Source of the DNA: Patiria miniata
Lineage: Eukaryota > Echinodermata > Asteroidea > Valvatida > Asterinidae
Length of the DNA: 64,000 bases
Direction: 5' to 3'
Assembly: GCF_015706575.1 (NCBI RefSeq)
Contig: NW_024037057.1
Location: 5,451,203 to 5,515,202 of the forward strand
The position numbers and the translations under genes were made by a program. The notes beneath the pieces are model-generated. The model was given only the letters and a program-made list of their open reading frames with translations. It was not told where the DNA came from and did not search any database. This document shows positions 1 through 13,011 of the stretch, in pieces (the first letter of the stretch is position 1; the number at the start of each line of letters is the position of its first letter).

Positions 1-275
1 GGCTCAAATCGGTTTCGGTTCGGATTCGGTTGATATCTTTAATGTTTTGGGTTGGTTTGGTTGACCCAACAAAGTCAAGGAACCCGACCCGATGCAGAAT
101 ACTAGTACGCACGTCCCTTCATCTTGGGACGTCACAACCGGACTATCTTTAGGGATAATCAGAAAAAAAATGTACACGCTCTCGTTCTGAATACATTCTG
201 ACAATGAAAATTATGACTTCAAATTAAATTGAAGGCACTTTGTTCATGTTGCAATGTCATTGTATTCTTTTATAG
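1..275. other. 5' flank of NLR-A, duplicated at 61282-61556
   Basis: Low-complexity GGTC/GGTT-rich DNA (1-110) followed by unique sequence up to the Death exon. No exon of a UBD gene is visible. It matches 61282-61556 almost base for base, with about five differences by eye. In the downstream copy the same DNA is preceded by the 3' end of a UBD gene, so one probably lies just outside the window here too. Confidence 0.7.
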
Positions 276-536
276 GTACACTACCTGACGACAAATCCAT
301 ATGGAATCAATCCAAGAAGATTGGAACACGTTGGGAAGAATTGGCCTTAAACCTGGATTTTTCTAAAGAAGATATTAATATAATAAAGGCTGATCATCCC
401 AACAATACTGTAAGGCAGTGCTTTGAGATGTTAAGCGCATGGTGGAGAAAGCAGGACAATTACACAGAAGCAAGACGGACGTTGGAGAAGGCTCTGATTG
501 ATTCGGGCAGGCAAGAATTGGATCGGGGCATATCAG
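276..536 (+). CDS. NLR-A exon: Death domain
   Basis: This 261-nt exon follows a pyrimidine-rich acceptor ending at 275 and ends at a GTATGC donor at 537. It encodes an 87-residue helical domain with the Death-fold signature: a W in the 'GTRWEELA' helix, then 'LSAWWRKQ', then a terminal 'TLEKALIDSGRQEL' helix. It resembles both Death domains of the UBD genes in this window, most clearly the second one (shared WWRKQ). The reading frame also stays open upstream to an ATG at 254 (MSLYSFIG), so this may be a 5' exon that starts at 254 instead of a spliced internal exon. That choice cannot be settled here. The protein is identical to the NLR-C copy. Confidence 0.85.
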
Positions 537-3500
537 GTATGCTCAGTAACTGAACAAAGTTTGGCAATCCATACACTTACATTTAACAATGAAAAAATGA
601 AGTTGGAAACACCAGATAAATCAAGCCATTAAAAAAGCCCTAAAGTATCCACGAAATGATTTTTTTTCTGACACAACGCCAAAGCAAATGTGCCTTTTTT
701 AAAATAGTTAAATTTTCTATGTTTATTCGACAACTGAGGGCGCTGTTGCTGCGAAATCATTTCAGGAAGACGGTGTTTATGGGATTTGTGCACAAATGTA
801 AACCCCAAACTCTGCTCATTGATACCCCCTTGAGAAGGTTTGCTCATTGGCTTACTGACAGGTAGGGCCTACTAACACAACAAATTAATGAATAAAAAAA
901 AACATTTTTAACTGCAAAATATCCAAAACTTTTCGGGCACAAAGATTTTTGCCTGATGTAACATCACATTGTGCTCATAAGTATTAAAATTTGCATTAAC
1001 ATAAAATCCAAAAAAGGCACCATAATAGTCTTGAAAACAGCAATTTGGAAATTTAAAATACGGTTAACTGGGATACAAAGGTGCATTACAAAAATTACAT
1101 TGCATGGGCCCTTTAAGCACTGCAACATCAAGGGGAAAATTAATGAACTTTTCTTTGCCCCCATTACCGCTGACAAATACACACCTGATGTCGTTTCTTT
1201 TCTTTTAACAGCCGCGACGGGAAGAGCGCAATCCAGTCCGAGTGATGCTGCTGATCAGTGCAGGAGTGAATTAAAAGAGCGTTATATCACCACAGGTAGC
1301 TACGTTCAGTTAATTCCCTGGGTCGATGACGACATGAAACATATCAGGGATATATATACAGAGTTACAATTAGAAAAGGGTGACCAGGATGACATAGAGG
1401 GCGATGTTGCGGAGTATGGGGACATTTTCCTCGTTAAAACAAAAGACGGGAATGTGATTAAACGCGGCATTTTGAGTGGATCACCTGGGATGGGGAAGTC
1501 AACCATTATTGACAAAATGGCGTACGACTGGGCTGTAGGTGGTGCACTCGGACAGTTTTCACTTTTGTTTGTCTTGAAAATGTCCGCTCTCAAAGAAACG
1601 TCGGAGCTTGTTGAGTCGGTGTTTTCTCAACTTTTAGCAGATGATACAGCTGTAGATAAGGGTGGCTTGGAAGCATTCATTAAAGACAATGGTAGTAGAG
1701 TGCTCATTCTGATAGATGGTTTTGATGAATTCACGACAACAAACCTCGAACCAGAGAAATTTGGGTCCATTCTAAGAATGCTTAATCGAAAATTTGGCAA
1801 AGAATGTTTTGTAGTTGTAACAACACGTCCCTCACACTTGAACAAATTGAAGAGCAAATCACTAATTGAGAAACCTTTCACCCATGTGAATGTTTTGGGA
1901 TTTAGGAGGGAAGATATTGGGCAGTATGTGAGAAATTTTTTCCCTGCAAAGCTTGATGAGGCTGAGGGACTCCTTGATAGGATTCGGTCATCGAATGTCA
2001 TGTCTGATTTAGCAAGGAGTCCCATGATACTCCTGCTAATGTGCTCATTATGGAGGGAAGAGGGAACACTACCTGATACTTTATCTAGATTGTTCAGTGA
2101 GGCAATCAGATACATATTTCAAAGAAAAATGTCTGAATTATCAGAAGAAGCAATATCGGAAGTGGTGATTGCAATCGGCAAAGTTGCTTTAGAAGGGCTT
2201 GTTTACCCAGAGCAAAGGCTTTCATTTCAAGAGAGAGAGTTTGAGAAGAGTGCGCTTGATAAAGCAATACAAGTGGGCATTCTCACTAGCCAGAGGGTCA
2301 TTAAGTGGCGCGGCACGGACAATAACGTGCAGTTCATTCATAAGACACTTCAAGAGTATTGTGCAGCTATATACTGCCAGAGTCTTTTAAGGAACGGCGA
2401 CGGTGAATTTCAGAAGATTCTTGATAAACTTGGCGATCCTATGCATTTTGAGTACATGCTGCGCTTCTGCTGCGGCGACAATGAAAAGTGCACACGGCAT
2501 GTGTTGCGGATGCTGCATCAGAAGTTTCTGCAGGAATTGGCTTTAAATTGTTACTTTGAAAGTCAGTCAAAAGGTTTGTTCTCGGATTTCATCGAGTGGT
2601 TTTTCACTGAATCTATCGAGATATATTACAATAGCAAGGACTCATTGAACTCGTTTGTGTGGTTGCTGCAGCATGTTGCTGAGCACACAGGGCCCTCGGG
2701 AGTAGATTACCTCGCTAAAGTACGTCAAGTTACATTTAAGAAGGTTGACTTGTCAGGGTCGATTGAAATCGTACCGCAAGGTCTGACTACAATGACAAAT
2801 CTTCAAACACTCCGTTTTAACGAATGTAATTTACACCCGCGCAATGTGGTAAACATTTCATCATCTGTTGGAAAGATGACAAATGTATCAGACCTTGACC
2901 TCTCAGGCAATAAGAACTTGGGTGGTCAGGCAGGAACGTGGGCGCCTAGTTTGCAGTCGATGATTCACCTGAAAAGGCTAGACATGAGAAAATGTGACAT
3001 TAAAGGCAGCGATGTGAAATTTATCGCTGAATCAGTTAGTCGAATGCGGAAACTGGTGAATTGTGATTTCGATGGTTTGTTTCTGGCGTTGTGTGTTAAT
3101 TCAGTCGATAATAACATACTACTGAAGATTACTGGGTTCTCAATAACCGGCGAGGATATGGCGGATGTATTACGTTCATTCAAAAATCGGAGAGATTTAG
3201 AAATATTGATAATTGGAGGCGTTCGCGGTCTGGGTGGTTCTGCAAGTATCTGGACTCCACTCTTGAAAAAACTGACGAAACTTCGGTGGTTACAGTTAAG
3301 TGATTGCTCACTGCAAAGCGCTGACATTGCCGCAGCATTAGGTCAATTACCAAACTTGGCCGCTCTCAATCTTTCAAAGAATTCAAACTTGGGTGGTAAC
3401 GCCGGAAAATGGGCGCCTAGTTTGCAGAGGATGATTCACCTGAAAGCACTCGATTTATCCGAATGTGGCATAAATGAACAAGATATACCACATATTGCAT

Positions 3501-6500
3501 CATCGGTTGGGGAGATGCCAAACTTGGCCGATCTTTACCTTTCACGCAATGAGGGATTGGGTGGTAACGCCAAGACGTGGGCGCCTAGTTTGCAGTCAAT
3601 GACTCATCTGGAGAAGCTTGACATGAAAGCGTGTAGCATCAGCATTCGAGATTTGAAATATATCGCTGAATCAGTAAGTCGCATGTGGAATCTGGTGAAT
3701 TGTGATTTCGGAAGTAACCCTAAGGAGTGGCGTGTACAGTCAGGGGATGATGGCATCAAGTTGAGCATCAAGAGGTTCTCACTTACTGTCAAGGCTTTGG
3801 CAGGTGTACTGCAGCCATTCAGTAATCGGAGAGATTTAGTCACATTGACCCTTGATGGTGGCGCTTGCGGTCTGAGTACCTTGGCCTCACTCTTGCAAAA
3901 CCTGACGAAACTTCAGAAGTTAGAGTTTAGTGACTGCTCACTGCAAAACGCTGACATTGAACACATTGCTGCAGCATTACATCAGGTACCAAACGTGGCC
4001 GATCTCAATCTCTCAAAAAATTCGAACTTGGGGGGTAACGCAGGAATGTGGGCGGCTAGTTTGCAGAGGATGATGCACCTTAAATCACTCGATTTATCTT
4101 CATGTGACATAAATGAACAAGATATACCACATATCGCTTCATCGGTTGGGGAGATGCCCAACTTGGCCGATCTTAACCTTTCACATAACGAGGGATTGGG
4201 TGGTAACTCCAAGACGTGGGCGGCTAGTTTGCAGTCGATGATTCATCTGAAGAAGCTTGGCATGGAAGCGTGTTGCATCAGGAGTGGAGATTTGAAATAT
4301 ATCGCTGAATCAGTAAGTCGCATGGGGAATCTGGAGTATTGTGATTTCAGTAGTGACTATGGGGAATTGCTTGTACAGTCATTGGGTAATGGCATAGCGT
4401 TGAGCATCAAGACGTTCTCACTCACTGTCAAGGATATGGCGGATATATTGCAGTCATTCGGTGATCGAAGATATTTAGTCAGATTGACCATTGATGGCGT
4501 TTTCGGTCTGGGTGGATCCGCAAGTATCCGGACTCGACGCTGGCGAAGACGTATGGAACCTCAGGAGTTAGAGTTAAGTGATTACTCACTGGACAGCGCT
4601 GACATTGAACACTTTGCTGCAGCATTAGGTCAGGTACCAAACTTGGCCGATCTCAATCTCTCAAGGAATTCGATCTTGGGGGGTAACGCAGGAATATGGG
4701 CGGCTAGTTTGCAGAGGTTGATGCACCTTGAATCACTTGATTTATCAGAGTGTTGCATAAATGAACAAGATATGCCACATATTGCATCATCGGTTGGGAA
4801 GATGCCAAACCTGGCCAATCTTAACCTTTCACAGAATTCGAACTTGAGTGGTAACGCCGGAACGTGGGCGGCTACTTTGCTGTCGATGGTTCACTTAAAG
4901 AAGCTTGACATGAACAATTGTAGCATTTACAGTCGCGATTTGAAGTATATCGCCGAATCAGTAAGTCGCATGCGGAATCTGGTGGATTGTGTTTTCAGTA
5001 GTTACCCCGGGGAGTGGCGTGTACAGTCATTAGGTAATGGCATCAAGTTGAGCACCATGAGGTTCTCACTTACTGTCAAGGATTTGGCGGATGTACTGCA
5101 GCCATTCAGTAATCGTAGAGATGTAGTCAGATTGGCACTTTATGGCATTTGCGGTCTGGGTGGTCCCTCAAGTACCTGGACCCCACACTTGCAAAACCTG
5201 ACAAAGCTTCAGAAGTTAGAGTTTATTGATTGCTCACTGCAACAAGCTGACATTGAACACCTTTTTCCAGCATTAGGTGAAGTACCAAACTTGGCCGATC
5301 TCGACCTTTCAAAGAATTCGAACTTGGGTGGTAACGCAAGAATGTGGGCGGCTAGTTTGCAGAGGATGATACACCTTAAATCACTCGGTTTATCTTCATG
5401 TGGCATAAATGAACAAGATATACCACATATCGCATCATCGGTTGGGGAGATGCCGAACTTGGCCGATCTTAAACTTTCAAATAATAAGGGATTGGGTGGT
5501 AACGCAGGAACGTGGGCGGCTAGTTTGCAGAGGATGATGCACCTTAAATCACTCGATTTATCTTCATGTGGCATAAATGAACAAGATATACCAGATATCG
5601 CATCATCGGTTGGGGAGATGCCGAACTTGGCCGATCTTAAACTTTCATATAATGGGGGATTGGGTGGTAACACAGGAATGTGGGCGGCTAGTTTGCAGAG
5701 GATGATGCACCTTAAATCACTCGATTTATCTTCATGTGGCATAAATGAACAAGATCTATCTCAAATTGCATCATCAGTTGGGAAGATGCCGAACTTGGCC
5801 AATCTTGGCCTTTTTTTAACTTGGCGATTGGTTGGTAAAGCAGGAACGTGGGCGGCTAGTTTGCAGAGGATGATGCACCTTAAATCACTCGATTTATCTT
5901 CATGTGGCATAAATGAACAAGATCTATCTCATATTGCATCATCAGTTGGGAAGATGCCGAACTTGGCAGATATTAACCTTTCATGGAATGAGGGGTTGGG
6001 TGGTCACGCAGGAACGTGGGCGGCTTGTTTGCAGAAGATGATTCACCTGAAATCACTCAAGTTATTGCAGTGCGACATAAATGCGCAAGATATACCACAT
6101 ATTGCATCATCAGTTGGGAAGATGCCAAACGTGGCCAATCTTAACCTTTCACAGAATTCGAAATTGGGTGGTAACGCCGGAACGTGGGCGGTTAGTTTGC
6201 TGTCGATGGTTCACTTAAAGAAGCTTGACATGCAAAATTTTAGAATTAACAGTCGCGATTTGAAATATATCGCTGAATCTGTTAGTCGCATGCGGAATCT
6301 GGTGGATTGTGATTTCAGTAGTGACTCTGAGGTGTGGCGTGTACAGTCAGGGGTTAATGGCATAGAGTTGAGCATCAAGAGGTTCTCACTTACTATCAAG
6401 GATATGACGGATGTGTTGCAGTCATTCACTAATCGGAGAGATTTAGTCAGATTGACCATTGATGGCGTTCGCGGTATGGGTGGTTCCGCAAGTATTTGGA

Positions 6501-8499
6501 TTCCACTCTTGCAAAACCTGACGGACCTTCAGGAGTTAGAGTTAAGTGATTGCTCACTGCATTGCACTGACGTAGAGCACCTTGCTGCCGCATTAAGTCA
6601 AATGCAAAACCTGGCCGATCTTAACCTATCAGAGATTCGAACTTGGGTGGTAACGCCGGAAAGTGGGCGGCTAGTTTGCAGAAGATGATGCACCTTAAAT
6701 CACTCGATTTATCCGAATGTGGTATAAATGAACAAGATGTGCTACATATTGCATCATCGGTCGGGGAGATGCCAAACTTGGCCGATCTTGACTTTTCACA
6801 CAATAACAGATTGGGCGGTAATGTCAGAACGTGGGCGGCTAGTTTGCAGTCGATGATTCACTTACAGAAGCCTGACATAACACACTGTAGCATTTACAGT
6901 CGCGATTTGAAATATATCGCTGAATCAGTAAGTCGCATGCGGAATATCGTTGATTGTGATTTCAGTAGTTACACTGAGGTGTGGCGTGTACAGTCATTGG
7001 GTAATGACATAGCGTTGAACATCAGGAATTTCTCACTTACTGGCAAGGATACGGCGGATGTTCTGCAGTCATTCAATAATCGGAGCGATTTAGTCAGATT
7101 GACTGTTCATCGCATTTGTGGTCTGGTTGGTTCTGCAGGTATCTGGATCCCACTCTTGCAAAACCTGAAGGAACTTCAGAAGTTAGAGTAAAGTGATTGC
7201 TCACTGCAAAGCGCTGACATTGAACTCCTTGCTGGTCATTACGTCAAATGCAAAACCTGGCTGATCTTAACCTTTCAGAGAATTCGAACTTGGGTTGTAA
7301 CGACGGAACGTGGGCGGCTAGTTTGCAGAAGATGATACACCTTAAATCACTCGATTTATCCGAATGCGACATAAATGAACAAGATCTATCACATATTGCA
7401 TCATCAGTTGGGGACATGCCCAACTTAGCCCATCTTAGCCTTTTTTGGAATGAGGGATTAGGTGGTAACGCCAACACGATCGGGTGGTCACGCAGGAGCG
7501 CGGGGGGCTTCTTTTCAGAAGATGAATCACCTGAAATCACTCTATTTATTGGGATGCGACATAAATGGACAAGATCTATCACACATTGCATCATCGGTTG
7601 GGGAGATGCCGAACTTGGTCAATCTTAGCCTTTCATACAATGAGGGATTGGGTGGTAACGCCGAGACGTGGGCGGCTTGTTTGCAGAAGATGATTTACCT
7701 GAGATCACTCAATTTATCGAAATGTGGCATAAATTAGCAAGATCTACCACGTATAACATCATCCGTTGGGGAGATGCCGAACTTGGCCTATCTTAACATT
7801 TCAAGAAAATGGGACTTTGGTTGTAGCACAGTAACGTGGCCGGCTAGTTTGCTGAGGAGGATTCACTTTCATATGATAGATTGTCGCATTGACTGTCTCG
7901 ATAGTTCCGCTGAGGAGTGTCGTGTTCAGCCATGCAATAATGGCATATCGCTGAGCATTCAAAGGCTCTTAGCATTAACGGGCAAGGGTATGGCGGATAT
8001 TTTACAGTCATTCAGTAATCGGAGAGATTTTGTCAGGTTGACCCTTCGTGACAGTGAACTTCTGGGTGGTTCCGCAGAAATCTGGACTCCATCCTTACAA
8101 AACATGACAGAACTTCGGGAGTTGGATTTAATCCATTGCTCATTGCAGAGCATGGACATTGAACACCTTGCTGCAGCAGTAAGTCGAATGCCAGCCCTAG
8201 AATCCCTCAGCTTTGAGGGAAATAAATCTTTGAGAGGCTCTGTACAAACATGGGCTCGCTGCCTGAAACAGATGAAGCATGTTAGAAGCCTGAAATTGGG
8301 CTATTGTTCGTTGACAGAAGAAGATAAAAAACACATATACAAGGCATGCGGAACTGGAGTTGATTTTGAATCTGACGAGGAATGGGAAAGAGAGTCTTTT
8401 GAAGATGAATATGAATGGGAATGTGAATCTTCTGAATATGACGTGGAATGGGAAAGTGAATCTTCGACAAGATGTCAATGTATGTCTGCGCTGAGATAG
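276..8499 (+). CDS. NLR-A: Death–NACHT–LRR receptor, 3' end decayed
   Basis: Two coding exons are visible: 276-536 (Death domain) and 1212 onward (NACHT and LRRs). The junction is phase 1 on both sides, so the frame continues. The open frame runs to a stop at 6686-6688, giving about 1,825 residues from the second exon. By family knowledge this is a cytosolic pattern-recognition or stress receptor: LRRs sense, NACHT binds nucleotide and oligomerises, and the Death domain recruits signalling partners. Between about 6637 and 7737 the LRR sequence shifts frame three times and carries two stops relative to its own repeats, yet homology to NLR-B continues to 8499. The product is thus either a shortened but possibly working receptor ending at 6688 or a pseudogene in progress. 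The start could be the ATG at 254, in frame with no splice, or an upstream exon outside the window. Confidence 0.85.
537..1211 (+). other. NLR-A intron 1 containing a TTAA-flanked MITE
   Basis: This 675-bp phase-1 intron separates the Death and NACHT exons. Most of it (633-1112) is a non-autonomous element lying on the minus strand, flanked by TTAA on both sides and with an AGGGCCCATG end. The same insertion sits in the introns of NLR-B and NLR-C, so it predates the gene duplication. Confidence 0.75.
633..1112 (-). mobile_element. TTAA-type MITE in NLR-A intron
   Basis: About 480 bp, flanked by TTAA at 629-632 and 1113-1116. The end near 1112 reads AGGGCCCATGCAATG on the minus strand. Related copies occur in the NLR-B and NLR-C introns, at 54453-54887, and more distantly at 13012-13540. 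TTAA targets are characteristic of piggyBac-like transposases, but no transposase is present, so the family is only inferred. Confidence 0.6.
1212..6688 (+). CDS. NLR-A exon: NACHT NTPase and LRR array
   Basis: The acceptor TTTTAACAG ends at 1211 and the exon starts in phase 1. Walker A is GSPGMGKST (1478-1504). Walker B is LILIDGFDEF (1703-1732). A VVVTTRPS sensor-1-like strand begins at 1811, and FIHKTLQEYCAA (2333-2368) is the motif found at the end of the NACHT-associated helical region in NLRs. The LRRs begin near 2730 and are ribonuclease-inhibitor-like, in 56-residue two-LRR units (168 bp). Three unit types alternate: 'SSVGEMP', 'AESVSRM' and 'AAALGQVP' endings. By eye about 19 such units lie before the stop at 6688. 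The final ~17 residues are out of frame after a one-base loss near 6637 and look unrelated to LRRs. Confidence 0.9.
6643..8499 (+). pseudogene. Decayed 3' LRR portion of NLR-A with acidic tail
   Basis: LRR homology continues here but is spread over shifted frames. It is open 6643-7191 until a TAA where paralogous units read TTA. A one-base loss near 7225 and a further shift near 7480 follow, then a TAG at 7735-7737 where other units read GAA. The last stretch (7738-8499) is open and matches the NLR-B C-terminus (37023-37577). It ends with an acidic tail absent from NLR-B: repeated Glu/Asp/Trp/Ser motifs of the 'EWERES' kind from about 8375 to 8465. An unrecognised intron removing the damaged part is possible but I see no convincing splice pair. 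Confidence 0.75.
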
Positions 8500-10520
8500 A
8501 TAAGTTATGTGATGCGCATGCCCAAGTAGCCTATAAGATGAGCGAGTACGAGTATATGATGCAATTTTGAAGTCAATTACATCCAGTAAGTCTTAAAGGC
8601 ACAAATTGTTGTGAGAAACCTAGGAAACGCAGTATTCTACTGAATCCAGTCATTTTGTGTGAATATAATGTTTTACACGATAATCGAAACACTGTTGAAA
8701 CGAACGGAGATATGATGCATAGGCCTATTCATTCAATAACTTTAAAACAAATGTTTATTCGTAATAAAGGTAATCCATTACTAACCGCAAAAAACACGTA
8801 CATTTAAGAAGGGTATTGTTATTCATAATACACTTATTTAGATATTCGCGGAGACTGAAGCATTTCCACAATAAATTTTCAAAATTTTGGGAATAACATA
8901 AAACTTTCAAATTTTTATAATTTGTTTTACCAAATCACAGATGCAATCTGCAACTTCATTAGTCAAAATATTGAAGTCCCTTTGCCACGGATGTCAAAAT
9001 GTTCGGATGTAGTTGTCATTGTCGGTTAAAAACGTCGGTGAAGGGCAAAACCTAATTTGATTTAATTTTGAAGTCGTTTGGATCGAGTCAGTCTCCAACT
9101 CACGTCTATGGTTCAAGTCAATTAAAAGCCCAAGTCACACGTGATGTAGTTGGAGTCAGAGTTACGGATAAGAGTCACTTTAATCAATCAATCAAACTAA
9201 CCAAAGCAACGAAGCATTCTATCGAATCCAGTCATTTTGCTTGAACGCAGTGTATTACACGATAATCGAAACACGCGTAACAAGCTGAGAAAAGGCGCAA
9301 TATTTCTTTCGAAATCAAGGTACCAATATATAACAGTGACTAATAGGTCAATGTATGTAAATATACACTAACTGAAATTTGGAAATAGTGGTTAGGTTCT
9401 GTTCATTGAAAAATTCTCAGATTTTCTCATTACTGAATCATCACAGCAGCCTTTAACTTCATTAGCCAAACTATTGAAGACCGTTTCTCACGGAGAAGTA
9501 TTTTGCGGATCTCATAGTTTAAAAAAAAATGTTGAAAAGTTTCCTAAAATGAAAACATTGGAAATGGAGGTAAGGGCTATACAGACCGTGCAAGTATTTA
9601 TCTTTCTGGAAACTTGTAGTGCATATCATTCTACACTTCAGAACTATCTTCAGTTTCTAACAAGGACAGTGGACCACTGATAATTCCGGGAAAGGGATCG
9701 TAACGCATTCTCCGTTCTCCTTGTGTGTACGGGTCGAATATTTGTTCCCGCTTCACAGATTTGACAGTAACGAATGTCCAACCTGCATCGACATTGTGAC
9801 ATTCATAGCAGCGTAATTGAGAGTTTAGTCCAATAATCGAGGATTTTTTCCAAATTAATCATAAAGACTGTAGATATAAGACTTTATCTCATACACTCTC
9901 TTGAGCAACGTACAATTAAGCTCTAAAAACTACACAACAAACGTGGTTTGACTGAAAATATAAAGGAATTAAATTTAACAAAATACAGTAACATTGAAAA
10001 GAGACTGCCGCTGTTTGAACAGGCAAAGCCTTGTTAGTGAACGGTGTAATAGAAATATTTTCAGCTGAATAAATGTATGTGTTTATCAGCGGGTTATGTC
10101 GCCGCTGAAGTGTTATAAGCCTGTTAAAGATTTTACTTAGTATGGAATATATTAGAATATTCATCTGTGGCACAATGAAAGTATGACATGGAATCAGTAA
10201 CGAAGCTCAAGATTTTCCTGATAATGGTTCATGCTGTTTATAACTTGTACATGTCTTTGTATTACCAACTTTTTTTAATGAGAAATCGAACTGCAAGTTT
10301 GAAGTGTACATATTTTTACCTTTCATATTGTGCCACACAAGTTTACCACAACCGTTAATTTTTGTATGGGACTGATTCTAAAAAAAAAAGAGAAAAGTCT
10401 CTTGGATGAAAAGTTTACATACCATTCAATGTGTGTATTTACTTATTGGACAGACACCAATTAATACGGTTGGTATTAAATGTATTAAACTCCTTTTGAC
10501 AGATACCCATATTGCAGCCA
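8500..10520. repeat. NLR 3' flank, paralogous to 37578-39290
   Basis: No coding sequence. It can be followed alongside the flank of NLR-B: shared stretches on ACGATAATCGAAACAC, ATATTCGC and TTGCCACGGATGTCA occur in the same order. An AATAAA at about 8763 is a candidate polyadenylation signal for NLR-A. The duplicated cassette therefore includes about 2 kb beyond the receptor. Confidence 0.65.
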
Positions 10521-11829
10521 GTCCTTTTGATGCGATAACTGCGCATGTCATATTTACCTGTGGCTTCATTTCATAAGTTATATAATATAATACTTATATC
10601 AGATATTTAATATTAATGACACCAAATTTGTTCTCTGAACCATTTACTGTTAAAGTTCCACATTTACCAATTGTGTTGTGTAAGTGCATCTTATGTCACT
10701 GAGATGTCTCATTTTCACTTCAGAAGAAGTCAGATTTTGTTGGGTTAACACCAGGTTTTGTTAGAAATCGATATTGAAGAGAAGTTGGCATTGATTTTTT
10801 TTAAGCTGTTACAAGTTATGAATATTTACAAAGATGTCAAGGAAGCTGCGTCAGAGTTGAAAGTTATGCTTTCTTGGAAACTGATTAAAACAAAAACACT
10901 GTGCCTATATGTATCGCGAATTGAATATTTCTGTAAGCCTAGCTACTTTTACACGTTTTGAACATGATATTATATTTATCATTATGACTTGTCTGATAGT
11001 GATCATATTTAATTCACACAGTGTTTTTAATATTTTTTGATCAATCGTTTAACTCGATCTATATTCAAAGTTATTAAGGGGACGAATGATGATGATAACT
11101 AAATATGAAGCACAAACCAAGTGAAAGTTGAGTCATGATTGAGTGAGTCTGTAGATCATCCAACATGGCTTAGCAAGGTCTGATGGTGTGATACACGGGG
11201 AATATTTGTGAATGTTTTAACTTTGAAAAACTGGGTTTATTGAGCTTAAGTAACACATGTATTGACGTGAAAACATTGGACGTTTACTTTTCACAGTTCT
11301 GATTAATTGTTGTAACTTTGTTGTACTTTTAATATTGGATCCGGTTTACTGAAAATCATCAAGTATAGTTGATTTTCATTTGATAACAAATGTGTCTTTT
11401 TATTTGTTGCGCCGAGCTTTTCTCTCCCGAGAATCTGGGAGTTATTGTTACAACAGGTTTATTTGTTTGTTGAATATATCATTTAACGGGCATCCGTTTG
11501 GGTTTCGAAATAAACTTGTAATTATAACGTACCCACGTTTTCTCATCTTTGTTGTGATTCTACTGTCACCAAGTTTTGTCGTCTTGCTTGTTTATACATT
11601 AGTTGGTCGTTGAAATGGGGTGGTTGAGCTTTTAGTATTCGTCATTTCTAGTTATTATGATTAACAATCAGTCTACATACATCTTTCGTAACCCTTCATC
11701 CATATTCAGAGTTTGGTTTAACAACTGGTAACAGTCGTCTGCATCAGAGTGGAAACTTGATTGGACAGTCCGTGGTCACATGAACAACATTCCACATGTT
11801 AATACGCGTTATTTTTGGATAATTTCCCC
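10521..11829. other. Gene-free AT-rich spacer
   Basis: Only short chance ORFs (67-77 codons) without domain features. I see no RNA gene, no recognisable transposon and no clear repeat beyond homopolymer tracts. Confidence 0.5.
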
Positions 11830-13011
11830 GGTAAATTCACAGAAAGTATTACTGATCACGACAATTATACTGACTATGAGAGGTTGTAGTCTGTGCAACA
11901 ACCCGGGTCAATGACTCCGTTTGGCTGCTACGGCAACGAGATGACAGGTAGACTGGTTCCCGCTCCGTTGGAGTTCAGAATCGTTGATGGAGGGCTTGGG
12001 AACTAGTCTAATTGAAAGGCCCGTACAGCCCACGAGCTCTGTGACGTTGCCACTATTGTTAAACTATTAGCATTACAACAGGTGAATTCTAACAGCGGTA
12101 TGCGGAAGTATTAAACTTGGCCCATGCACTTCTATCCGTCCAGGATTTCGTGAGTTTTCCATGACTGTTTCTCCCCTTCTTCGATCTCCATCGTGCAGTC
12201 TTGATAAATGAATTTCTTGTGGATAATGTAATGTGGATGAAGTCAACTCGCCAAGTCTGGTGGAGGTAGAATGGAGATGGAACTTTACAAGACACGATGA
12301 GGATTTGTCGTTACACAGTGCAGGGTGCAGTTTTGCCGTGAACCTGGCCGAAAGAGAGATAACAGGTAAGAACTATTAACAGGGGTACATCAGTCCCGGG
12401 GTGGGATTGTGGTGGGGACCAGGTGGATGAGGAAGACACTGCGCTTCTGAAGGGATTTTTCTGAAGTATTACTCGGACAGCTTCGAGTATACAATGATCA
12501 TGAAATAACGGCACTGAAGGACAGACCCAATGTTAAATTTGCTGAAGTACGTGCCGTTGGAAATGTACATGAAAATGGCAAGACAAGCTTATGTTAATAT
12601 GTGTATTTATATCGGTTTAAAAGAACGCCAATATACAATCATTTGATTTTGCTTTTAATGCCACACCAAGAAAACGGAAAGGGTTGGGGATTGTGAAACT
12701 AGTAGATCAAAGTTCAAGGTCATAATACGTAGTTATAAGAATAGAAATGGTTTCAGAAGAATATTGGGCATATCAACTTCAAAATTAGTATGGGAATCGG
12801 TCCCGGGGTACCCCAGAAGATTGTTGGCTTTGGACCAATAGGTCAGATATCAAGGTCATTATGAATCAAACAATTGAAATGGATTCAGCATAAGCCTATC
12901 TGTGGACTTACTTTGCATATCAACTTCCAGTTCGTTATGTGGGGTGGTATATGTGATCCTAAAAGTCAAAGTTAAGCCACAAATATCAAAGATGAAAATC
13001 ATTATGGTTGA

